Part shown: positions 27,651 to 35,798 of the stretch, piece after piece
How positions within the stretch are numbered: position 1 is the first letter of the stretch
Layout: each line of letters starts with the position of its first letter
Assembly: GCA_963791635.1 (NCBI GenBank)
Contig: CAWBTC010000005.1
Location: 248,001-312,000 of the forward strand
Source of the DNA: VFMC01 sp963791635
GTDB taxonomy: Bacteria; Actinomycetota; Acidimicrobiia; Acidimicrobiales; Ilumatobacteraceae
Length of the DNA stretch: 64,000 nt
Reading direction: 5' to 3'
Position numbers and translations under genes: made by a program
The notes under the pieces: generated by a model
Database searches by the model: none
What the model saw: the letters and a program-made list of their open reading frames with translations, nothing else
Told to the model about the DNA's origin: nothing

Positions 27651-29849
27651 GCGACGAGCCCCCTCAGGACTGGATGGATCAGGCTGAAGTCCACGCCGGC
27701 GTTCATGTCGACCGAGGCTCGCACGATCAGCGAGCCGTCACGGACCGACGATGCCGGCACGTCCAGCTCGTCGTCTCGGGTCGTGTCGTCATCATCGCCG
27801 AGATCGACCCAACGGCCGCGGGCGTCGAGCACCTCGGCGCCGGTCAGGCCCACTGGCAGCTCGAGCACCAAGTCGTCGAGGGGGGCGTCGGGCGGGACGG
27901 AGTACCGAAACACCGGCTTGCCGGGTTCGCCCGTGCGCGGGTCGAACGCATTCTCGATCCAACTCCAACGCACCACCTGAGGTTCGAGCGTCGACGAGTC
28001 GTTGATGATCGGGGCCACCGTCGTGACGAGCGCGAGGTTGTCGGTCTCGCCGGAGGCGTCTCCAGCGGCGATGAGCTCGGACGTCCACCCGGCGGCACGC
28101 ACGACTCCACGTGGGTAGATCTCCGACGTGGACTTGGAGGCGAACCACGTCCAGATGCCGACGTCTATGCCTGGCGTGGGCGCATCGCCGAAGCCGAGAC
28201 CGAACTGCGGATCGCTCCACACCGTTCGCAGCGGCGTGTCGAACGGGTCGGGATCGTCGATCGCGTTCTTGATCTGGTAGTCGACCGATGCACCCGAGGC
28301 GAGGTCGCCGACGAGGACACCGCGGCCCCCACCGAACACGGCCACCGCGTTCAGATCGACCCCGGCGGTGTTGGTGACGGTGCCACGGATGGTCTCGTTG
28401 TCGATGCGGGCATCGACAACGAGGAAGGAGGCATCGTCGGCGCCTTCGGCCTCGAGCACGGCCACCTGGCCGGGTTCGAGCTGTGCCTGCATGGTCGTGC
28501 CGTCGGCCGTGGCGATCGCAGTGCGGCGGGTGGAGGTGTCGACACCCCACCATCCGAACTGGTTCTGGTCGAGCGGCGTCCAGCCGGCCGGCACGGCAAA
28601 CGATGCGGTGCCGCCCGACCGCCGGGTCATCAACTGCTGGTACGACACGTGGCTGCCGCCAGCATGGCTCTCGATGATGGTCGCTGCCGTCGACCGCGCA
28701 GCGGTGTTCCACCCGCGGCTGGTGACAGCGACGCCACCGGCGACGAGCAGGGCGATGGTGGGGATCGCCACCCAGGCCGCTGTGAGCCGGCGCATCCGAC
28801 GCAGCACGAGGTAGAGCACCGGGCCGATCAGCAGCACGTACACGGCCAGCAGGACCACGATCCGGTTGAGGTCCGGCAGTTCGACGCCGGCGCGCTTGGC
28901 CAGCGTGAGCCGCGGGTCGATCAGCATGTCGGCGCTACCGAAACCCATCGGGGAGTTGTAGGCCGACAACGGCGCTGGAGCGATGGACAGATCCCACTCG
29001 CCCGCGGTCAGCGCCCCGGCGATGACGCGCACCTCGCCGCGGCCGGCGAACGCGTAGCCCGCGTCACCCGGCTGCCAGTCGACGGGCAACGCGCTCGAGA
29101 TCATCGGTGTCGTCGAGCACCAGGTGGCCGCCGCGGTCGAGCCATCCGAGCAGGGTGGTCCGTGCTGCCGGTCCGAGCGACACGAGATCGTCGGAGGTGG
29201 CCAGCACGGTGTCGAGTTGGCTGATTGCGCTCGGCCCGAGATCGAGCACGTCGAGTGAGACGGCGACCATGTCGACGCGGCGCAGATCGCCGGGCAGGGT
29301 GACACGCGCCGGCGGTTCACCGGCCCGCGCGGCCAGCACCGGCATCACGCCGGCCACATCGGTGCCGGCATCGAAGGCGAAGCGCACGGTATCGCTGTCG
29401 ACCGATTGGTCACCGTCGAACAGTTCGACCTCGAACGAGGCCGAACCGGGATCGATCACGGGCACCGTCACGATCACCTCCTCGCTCGAACCGCCCGCCA
29501 CCTGCACGTCCTGGCGCACGGTGAGCGACGACTGGCTACCGGTCACGCGCACCTCTCCGTCGATGAGCCTGCCGGCGGTGACGGTGACACGAAGCAGCAC
29601 GTGGTCACCGAGGTCGACCGAGCGCCCGAACTCTTGGGCGACCGTGAGCATGTCGTCGCGGTTGGGCTCCTGTTCACCCGTCCCGGTACCTGAGGTGTCG
29701 TCGGGTGCGGCCGTTCCGGACGCCGCTGGCAGCAGAACGAATGCGCTCGCTGCGAGGGCGCCGAGCACCCGAGGGGCGAGCCACCTGCGGCCGTGTCGCA
29801 CCGCGGGCTGCGATCGTGACATCGATCCTGCCTGCCGTCGGTTGGGCAC
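27647..29849 (-). CDS. Large secreted/membrane protein with amidotransferase-like domain, first gene of the MoxR-VWA operon, frameshifted
   Basis: This roughly 734-residue envelope protein is not assigned to a named family. A GTG at 29849 has the strongest ribosome site of the region (GGGGAGGAG) and precedes a Sec signal peptide (WLAPRVLGALAASAFVLLPA). Two beta-rich extracytoplasmic regions follow; the second ends in a glutamine-amidotransferase-like stretch (TTLLGWLDRGGHLVLDDTDD). At about 29093-29100 the frame shifts; the resumed part reads ALPVDWQPGDAGYAFAGRGE, then two membrane helices (IVVLLAVYVLLIGPVLYLVL and IPTIALLVAGGVAV) and a long C-terminal extracytoplasmic domain. Its stop overlaps the ATPase start. 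Similar large proteins accompany Gld-like ABC modules, which is the best functional hint. Confidence 0.75.
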
Positions 29850-30017
29850 GATCGTTCTCCTCCCCAGGACTCGCGACCAAACGTTACGACGGGTCGTGGC
29901 GAGAGCTTGGCAGATGTTCATCCCCGAGGGGCCGCGACCACGAACGATTCTCGCCGACCTATGGTTCAGCGAGCCAGGTCGGCGTTCGCCGACCGGAGCG
30001 CGTGTGGGAGGGGTGCC

Positions 30018-31289
30018 ATGGGCGAGGGTGATGCTGGCCGCGCCAGTCGCTGGGGCGACGATGACGAGGGATCCGCGGCGCAGGCGGAGGTGCGCGACGG
30101 CAAGCGCAGACGAGAGGCCAACGGCCCTCGCGGCTCTGTGGTGCTCTTGGTCACCGGCGTGATCGTCGCTGCATTGGTGGGTGGAGGCCTGGCCATCAAC
30201 AGATTCGTGCTGCAAGACAACGATGCCGACGTCGCCGTGGAGGCGGTGCCGACCACAGAGGGCGGCGAGATCGATGTCGAGCCGGTCGGCACCTCGGCCA
30301 CGCGACTGTTCACCCGGACCACCGAGAGTGGCATCGAGGTTCGTGTCTACGAGTCGGATGACGCGAACATGTGGGGTCCGGGCTTTGTGCCAGAGGACGT
30401 ACCCGACTGGTGCATCCCGGTGTCGTCGGTGTCGGCGACCGCGCTCACCCTCGATGCGATCGGCCAGGCCCAGATGCCCCGCAGCAAGGAGGCGCCACCA
30501 GATCCGGCGATCAGCTTCGGCCTCGGTGGCATCGTCGAAGAGGCGCCACTCGCGCTGCTGGTCGTGCAGTTGGCCGACACCGTCACCCAAGCTCGACTGT
30601 CACACCCGAGCGGCGCCACCGACTCGATGGAGCCGATCGACGGACTCGCAGTGCTCGCGGTGAACGTCCCCATGCCCGACGACGATGCCGATGACGCGAA
30701 TGGCGCGTTCTTCGATCCCTGGAACGGCATCGCATCGACCCTTGCGCTCGAAGTGCTCCACGCCGATGGCGGTTCCGATCGATACACCCAGAACGACCTC
30801 ATGAACGGCATCCCGATGTGGGGGTCGCCCGAGTGCAACCCGGGGATGATGACCGAAGGCACTGCGCCGGAGATGACCGCGCCAGACCTGAAACTGCCCA
30901 AGCCTGGCGCCGAGCAGCCAGTCGATCCCGTCGCCGATCGGGCTGCGATCGAGCAGGCGTTCGTCGCCCTGTACAACGACCTCGGCAGCAAGGCCACCTT
31001 GTTCCGCTACCTCGACGACGCGAGCGGGATCGACCTCACCATGAAAGCGATCATGCGTGACCACGGCGACGCCATCCGTGCGATGGAGCCCGAGATCGAC
31101 GAGATGGTGTTCTTCTCGCCGATCGAGGCGAGCTTCACCTACACCTCGGGTCTCGATCCATGGGATGACGGCTTCTCCGGGACGCTGCAATCGTTCGGGC
31201 GTGCCCGGATCGTGAACGGGGTGTGGCTCATCACCCGCTCCACGGTGTGTCAGGAGATCATGAAAGTCGGCGTCCAGTGCACCATCTGA
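30018..31289 (+). CDS. Hypothetical single-pass membrane protein with large extracytoplasmic domain
   Basis: No family is recognised. The ATG at 30018 follows GGGAGGGG at ideal spacing. The 423-residue product has a charged cytoplasmic segment of about 40 residues (rich in Asp/Arg), one membrane anchor (VVLLVTGVIVAALVGGGLAI) and a long outer domain containing a Pro-rich middle (PDLKLPKPGAEQPVDP). The last 130 residues (RAAIEQAFVALYNDLGSKAT, with aromatic strands after it) look like an NTF2/SnoaL-type cone fold, judging only from the pattern. It is transcribed divergently from the MoxR-VWA operon across a 168-base gap, so a shared regulatory region is possible. Confidence 0.75.
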   Translation: MGEGDAGRASRWGDDDEGSAAQAEVRDGKRRREANGPRGSVVLLVTGVIVAALVGGGLAINRFVLQDNDADVAVEAVPTTEGGEIDVEPVGTSATRLFTRTTESGIEVRVYESDDANMWGPGFVPEDVPDWCIPVSSVSATALTLDAIGQAQMPRSKEAPPDPAISFGLGGIVEEAPLALLVVQLADTVTQARLSHPSGATDSMEPIDGLAVLAVNVPMPDDDADDANGAFFDPWNGIASTLALEVLHADGGSDRYTQNDLMNGIPMWGSPECNPGMMTEGTAPEMTAPDLKLPKPGAEQPVDPVADRAAIEQAFVALYNDLGSKATLFRYLDDASGIDLTMKAIMRDHGDAIRAMEPEIDEMVFFSPIEASFTYTSGLDPWDDGFSGTLQSFGRARIVNGVWLITRSTVCQEIMKVGVQCTI

Positions 31290-31381
31290 GGCTGCCTCGC
31301 TGAGTGTTCACCGTCGCAGGACAGCTCGCAGTGGTGACGTGTCGCAGCAGGGTGCGTGGCGAGTGCGTGGGGGTGCAGCCG

Positions 31382-32242
31382 TCAGCCGTCAGCCGGTCTC
31401 GTGAGTGAGTACACGCGTTGCGCTGTGCCGGCGAGGATGGCGTTGCGTTCGGCGGCAGACAGATGCTCGGTGAGCCGGTCGGCCAATGTGAGGGAGTTCT
31501 GGTACGGCGCAGCGAGGGTGCACACCGGCCAATCCGATCCGGACATCAGCCGCTGCGGCCCGAACGACTCGATCACAACGTCCGCGAACGGGCGCAGGTC
31601 GTCGATCGCCCAGGTCGACCAAGATGCCTCGGTGACGAGACCGGAGAGCTTGCACGTCGTGTTCGCACTCGTCGCGAGCGAGGTCAGCAGCGTCCTCCAC
31701 GGCTCGGGTGAGCCAGACGCGATCGGCGGCTTGGCCGCGTGGTCCACCACGAACTCCACCTCGTCGAGTGCCCGCACCGTCTCGATCGCCGCCGGCATCT
31801 GCGGCAGCTTCACGAGCAACTCGTACACGAGGCCGGCCCCGCCGACTGCACGAATTCCTCGCTGCACATCGGCGCGACGCAACCAATTGGGATCGGGTTC
31901 GTCGTGCACCTGGTGACGGATTCCTCGCAAGAGCCTGCCGCCGGGTGCTTCACGAAGGGCAGCCAACCGATCGGCCACATCGACGGCGGTGAGATCCACC
32001 CATCCGACGACCGCTGCGATCACCGGATCTGTACGGGCGATGTCGAGGAGCTCCAGCGTCTCGGCTTCGTCCGCCACGCATTGCACCACCACGCTCGCGT
32101 CGACCCCGGCGGCGCTGGCAAGCGCGGCATGATCGGCCGCCGTGAACGAACGAGCCATTGGCTCGTAGCCAGGCGACGACATCCACGGTAGGACGCGAGC
32201 CGTGATGTCCCAGATGTGATGGTGGGCATCGACGCGAGTCAT
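31382..32242 (-). CDS. Amidohydrolase_2 family lactonase, probable L-fuconolactonase
   Basis: A 286-residue metal-dependent TIM-barrel hydrolase (COG3618 type). The metal-binding start is VDAHHHIWD, the middle has GIRHQVHDEPDPNWLRR and FVVDHAAKPPIA, and the end has CKLSGLVTEASWSTWA and RLMSGSDWPVCTLA, the pattern of L-fuconolactonase and 2-pyrone-4,6-dicarboxylate lactonase. ATG at 32242 follows AGGAGG at eight bases. L-fuconate dehydratase and an SDR lie 1.4 kb away on the other strand, so hydrolysis of L-fucono-1,5-lactone to L-fuconate is the favoured reaction. The close relation of these lactonases leaves substrate uncertain. Confidence 0.85.
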   Translation of the reverse strand: MTRVDAHHHIWDITARVLPWMSSPGYEPMARSFTAADHAALASAAGVDASVVVQCVADEAETLELLDIARTDPVIAAVVGWVDLTAVDVADRLAALREAPGGRLLRGIRHQVHDEPDPNWLRRADVQRGIRAVGGAGLVYELLVKLPQMPAAIETVRALDEVEFVVDHAAKPPIASGSPEPWRTLLTSLATSANTTCKLSGLVTEASWSTWAIDDLRPFADVVIESFGPQRLMSGSDWPVCTLAAPYQNSLTLADRLTEHLSAAERNAILAGTAQRVYSLTRPADG

Positions 32243-32371
32243 GAATGGGCCTCCTGTGCAGACGAGGTGCTCGATCGACAAGCAAGCGGTGCGGGCAGCC
32301 GAAGTCCGACTGGTTGCAGCATCGCTCTGCAATGCTCGATGCATTCTCGTGCGCGGGCAAGCGAGTGGGGC
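32243..32371. other. Leader of the lactonase gene; no gene seen
   Basis: Apart from the AGGAGG ribosome site of the lactonase, I see no coding or structured signal. It merges into the transposase scar that begins at about 32372. The gap between lactonase and lipoprotein totals 365 bases. Confidence 0.5.
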
Positions 32372-32494
32372 CACAAGACCACGGCGCGAGGCTTCGACGG
32401 ATACAGCGGCCACACCGCTGTCGACCCGGATTCGGAGACTGTCATCGCCCCGATCGTGACACCGGGCAACGTCGGCGACGGCTCGGTCGCCAGC
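32372..32494 (+). mobile_element. Remnant of an IS transposase (DDE domain)
   Basis: About 40 codons read KTTARGFDGYSGHTAVDPDS followed by ETVIAPIVTPGNVGDGSVA. This matches the central DDE region of IS1182/IS5-like transposases, where FGYKxHxAVDxDSE and VTPGNVGD are conserved. Flanking sequence in all frames is unrelated and no terminal inverted repeats are evident, so this is a decayed fragment and not a mobile element that could still move. Confidence 0.65.
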
Positions 32495-32607
32495 CGTAGC
32501 CACGGCGCCGCCGCCACAACCTGCCCGAAAGGCCGAGAGCCTCAGGAACCCGTCCCGATGCCTTGCCGCGCTGGACAGATCACCCGTGTGTCAAGCAATC
32601 TGGGCGG

Positions 32608-33339
32608 GTGCGACCCGAGACAGTGATTCGCGCAGCGGGCTTGCTCGTTGTGGCGACAGGTCTGTTCGGGGCATGTGGAAAGTCAGACGGGACTGGATCA
32701 GCAACGACACCTGCCGCTCTGGCGTCAGCAACGTCGCTGGGCGGAGGATCAAGCAACCCGTCGACAACGGCGGTCACATCGTCAGACCCGTCGCGGCCGG
32801 CGCCATCGAGCGGCGTCGTTGTTTCGACCACGGAATCGACCACCGCGGCGTCATCGACGACTCTGCGCGCCGTGGGGCAGCTGGAGGTCGTCGGAGGCGA
32901 GTTCCTCGGAATCGGGTCCGGTTCACTTCTCCCAGATGCGGTTCGCGTTCTCGGTGTTGCGCCCACTGTCGAGCAGCCCGACCAGGGAGTTGGGCGGTTT
33001 GACCCAGCTCTGTCCTGGGCTCCATGTCTGACCCTCCCGGGCGATCATTGGTCGATCTCCGCAGAAGGGCTGACCCTGCTGTTCGAAGGCCGGTCAATCG
33101 ACGATGCCCGACTGACCAACTGGGTCTACACCGGCGGGCCTGTCGCCGGGTACGCACAAATGGTCGCACCCGAAGGCATCACAATCGGTCGCACGCGGCA
33201 AGACATCGACGCCGCCTATCCACAGGCCGTCGCACTTGGTGGTGACGCAATCGATGTCTACGAGCCAGTATTGCTGCGTTTCGGAATGAGCGGTGACACG
33301 ATCGAGTGGTTCGGTCGCGTTGACTGCGCAGCCGACTAG
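32608..33339 (+). CDS. Putative lipoprotein, function unknown
   Basis: A GTG at 32608 gives a 243-residue product whose first 20 residues form a hydrophobic signal (AAGLLVVATGLFGACGKS); the Cys after LFGA resembles a lipobox, though the -3 position is Phe and not Leu/Val. A Ser/Thr/Pro linker (about 25-85) precedes a globular domain with two cysteines, ending in EWFGRVDCAAD. No clear ribosome site is visible and the ORF continues upstream without a better start. Its base composition is a little less GC-skewed than that of its neighbours. It sits beside the transposase scar, inside the fucose locus, so it may have been acquired. Confidence 0.6.
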   Translation: MRPETVIRAAGLLVVATGLFGACGKSDGTGSATTPAALASATSLGGGSSNPSTTAVTSSDPSRPAPSSGVVVSTTESTTAASSTTLRAVGQLEVVGGEFLGIGSGSLLPDAVRVLGVAPTVEQPDQGVGRFDPALSWAPCLTLPGDHWSISAEGLTLLFEGRSIDDARLTNWVYTGGPVAGYAQMVAPEGITIGRTRQDIDAAYPQAVALGGDAIDVYEPVLLRFGMSGDTIEWFGRVDCAAD

Positions 33340-33573
33340 CGCCAGATCTGTAGACGTTCCGGCGAGCGAGGCTGGCGGGGGGCCTTGCGGGCGGAAGGGT
33401 CGTGCTAGCAACCATGAGAGTCGTTGAACTGCTGGACGGCAAGGCCGGCGTGTTGAGTCGCGATTCGAAGTGGGCCATTGGTGTTCTCGGCGCAGTTGGC
33501 GTCGGCATGCATCGGATGGCACGGCGATCGCGGCGCGAGGCGAACTCGGCACGAACTCGCCAAGTAACTAGGG

Positions 33574-33592
33574 TGCCGGCAGGTTGCCGGCA
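33574..33592 (+). promoter_or_regulatory. Twin 8-base palindromes upstream of the L-fuconate dehydratase gene
   Basis: TGCCGGCA occurs at 33574-33581 and again at 33585-33592, exactly 11 bases apart, placing both on the same face of the helix. The pair ends four bases before the GGAGGG ribosome site. Each is a perfect palindrome, so this could be a tandem operator for a repressor of the fucose genes. The rest of 33340-33607 holds no convincing gene. Confidence 0.45.
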
Positions 33593-33607
33593 GATGGAGG
33601 GCGTCTG

Positions 33608-34931
33608 GTGGGTGGGGCATCGATGATCACGGCACTCGATGTCGTCGACGTGCGGTTCCCGACCTCGACGATGCTCGACGGGTCGGATGCGATGAACGCC
33701 GATCCGGACTACTCGGCCGCATACGCCGTGTTGCGTACCGATTCGACCGGACCGGACGGCGACGTGCTCGACGGGCACGCACTCGCGTTCACGATCGGCC
33801 GGGGCAACGACGTGCAGGTGGCGGCGATCGAGGCACTCGCACCGTTGGTGGTGGGCCGTGATGTCGCCGAGATCGCCGATGACCTCGGCGGCCTCGCCCG
33901 ACGGATGGTGCGGCGACTCGCAGTTCCGCTGGCTCGGCCCGGAGAAGGGCATCGCCCACATGGCGATCGGTGCGGTGGTCAACGCTGCGTGGGACCTCGC
34001 CGCTCGACGTGCGGATCGCCCGTTGTGGCAGTTCCTCGCTGAGATGACGCCGCGACAGATCGTCGATCTCGTCGACTTCCGGCACATCTCCGATGCGCTC
34101 TCACCCGACGAGGCGATCGATCTCCTGACAGCTCAGGAGGCGGGCCGCGCCGCGCGACTCGACGTGCTGCACGGCGACGGCTATCCGGCGTACACGACCG
34201 GCCCCGGGTGGTTGGGATACAGCGACGACAAGCTCGAGCGCTTGGCGATCGAGGCGGTCGAGCGTGGCTACTGCCAGATCAAGCTGAAGGTTGGTGGCAC
34301 GCCCGTCGACGACGAACGGCGACTCGGCATCGCCCGACGGGCGATCGGGCCCGACATCGGGCTCGCGATCGATGCCAACCAGATCTGGGATGTCGACGAG
34401 GCGATCGAGTGGGTGAACGGGTTGGCACACCACGACCTTGCGTGGATCGAGGAGCCGACCAGCCCCGACGACGTGCTCGGCCACGCCCGAATCCGCGCCG
34501 GTGTGCACCCCGTGCCGGTGGCGACGGGCGAACACATGCACAACAGGGTGATGGCCAAGCAGTTCCTGCAGGCCGAGGCGCTCGACGTGTTGCAGATCGA
34601 TGCGGCACGCGTCGGGGGTGTGAACGAGAACATCGCGATGCTGCTGCTGGCCGCCAAGTACGGCGTGCGCGTGTGCCCGCATGCCGGCGGGGTCGGATTG
34701 TGCGAGATGGTGCAGCACCTTGCGATGTTCGACTTCTTGTCGGTGAGCGGCTCGATGGACGGCCGGATGATCGAACACGTCGACCATCTGCACGAGCACT
34801 TCATCGATCCGGTGCTCGTCGTCCAGGGTCGCTACCGTCCGCCGACGGGCAAGGGGTTGAACGCGCGGATGCACTCCGAGAGCCTCGAGCGCTACGAGTT
34901 CCCACATGGTGCGGAGTGGGGGGCGTCGTGA
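33608..34931 (+). CDS. L-fuconate dehydratase (enolase superfamily), frameshifted
   Basis: This enzyme dehydrates L-fuconate to 2-keto-3-deoxy-L-fuconate. The family is unmistakable: RFPTSTMLDGSDAMNADPDY at the start, GDSQFRWLGPEKGIAHMAIG in the middle, then the barrel residues of the enolase superfamily. These are the catalytic Lys pair in QIKLKVGG, metal ligands in AIDANQIWD and WIEEPTSPDD, VATGEHMHNR, and the base in CPHAGGVGLCEMVQHL. Residues 1 to about 100 are in a different frame from the rest; dropping one base near 33911 joins RRMV to GDSQF, giving about 440 residues. GTG at 33608 follows GGAGGG; ATG at 33623 is an alternative. Its stop overlaps the SDR start (GTGA). Confidence 0.9.
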
Positions 34932-35698
34932 GCGCGCGGGGTGCATTGGGGGAGTTCGACGGACTCCGGGCGATCGTCACCGGTGGAGCGTCCGGCATCG
35001 GTCTGGCCACCGCCCGGCTGCTCGCCGCCGGTGGTGCCACGGTCGCGTGCCTCGATGTCAGGCCAGACGGTGTGACCGATCCGCTCATCGGCATCCGATG
35101 CGATGTCAGCGACAACTCCTCGGTCGTGGCGGCGATCGCCGATGCGGCAGCGCGCCTGGGCGGGATCGACATCGTCGTCTCCAACGCCGGGATCGGAGCG
35201 CAGGGCGCGGTGGAGGACAACGACGACGGCGAGTGGCTGCGCGTGTTCGACGTCAACGTCTTCGGCATGGCGCGGGTACTGCGGGCGGCGATGCCGTACC
35301 TGCGGCGATCGAGCGCCGCAGCTGTGGTGCTCACCTCGTCGATCGCTGCGTGGGCCGGGTTGCAGCAGCGGGCGGTCTACAGCGCATCGAAGGGTGCAGT
35401 GCAAGCGCTCGGCCTCGCGATGGCGACCGACTGCCTGGCCGACGGCATCCGGGTGAACATGGTTGCTCCGGGCACGGCAGACACGCCCTGGGTCGGCCGT
35501 CTGCTCGACTCGGCGCCCGACCCGGTGACGGAGCGAGCTGCGCTCGAAGCCCGTCAGCCGATGGGACGGCTGGTGTCGGCCGACGAGGTCGCGCATGCGA
35601 TCTGCTACCTCGCGTCGCCGCGCTCGGGCAGCACCACGGGAACCGTGCTTGCGGTCGACGGTGGCATGTACGGATTGCGTCCCCGACCCCGCCGCTGA
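34928..35698 (+). CDS. Short-chain dehydrogenase, probable 2-keto-3-deoxy-L-fuconate dehydrogenase
   Basis: A 256-residue classical SDR that starts at a GTG overlapping the dehydratase stop. The NAD-binding motif is VTGGASGIGLATARLLA, the NAG motif is in VVSNAGIGAQG, the catalytic serine is in VVLTSSIAAWAG and the tyrosine/lysine pair in VYSASKGAVQALG. The aspartate ending VACLDV points to NAD+ over NADP+. The coupling to L-fuconate dehydratase makes oxidation of 2-keto-3-deoxy-L-fuconate the likely job. Frame intact. Confidence 0.9.
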   Translation: MSARGALGEFDGLRAIVTGGASGIGLATARLLAAGGATVACLDVRPDGVTDPLIGIRCDVSDNSSVVAAIADAAARLGGIDIVVSNAGIGAQGAVEDNDDGEWLRVFDVNVFGMARVLRAAMPYLRRSSAAAVVLTSSIAAWAGLQQRAVYSASKGAVQALGLAMATDCLADGIRVNMVAPGTADTPWVGRLLDSAPDPVTERAALEARQPMGRLVSADEVAHAICYLASPRSGSTTGTVLAVDGGMYGLRPRPRR

Positions 35699-35780
35699 CT
35701 CCGCACAGGCGACCCGATGGTTCTCGGCGTTCCCCAGATTCGGGCGGCTGCCGCGCCCGCATTGGTGCGAACTGCTCGCC

Positions 35781-35798
35781 CGCCTGAACCGTCAGGCG
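35781..35798. terminator. Small hairpin between convergent genes
   Basis: CGCCTGA-ACCG-TCAGGCG forms a perfect 7-base-pair stem with a four-base loop, 82 bases after the SDR stop. It includes the stop codon of the oppositely oriented aminotransferase. It has no U tract, as is common in high-GC genomes, so terminator function is plausible but unproven. Confidence 0.4.

Noticed and set aside
32372..32494. Functional insertion sequence
   Set aside because: Only about 40 transposase codons remain and I found no terminal inverted repeats or target duplications.
33402..33626. Small open frame of 74 codons before the fuconate dehydratase
   Set aside because: No ribosome site, no recognisable sequence, and it overlaps the better-supported start and the twin palindromes.
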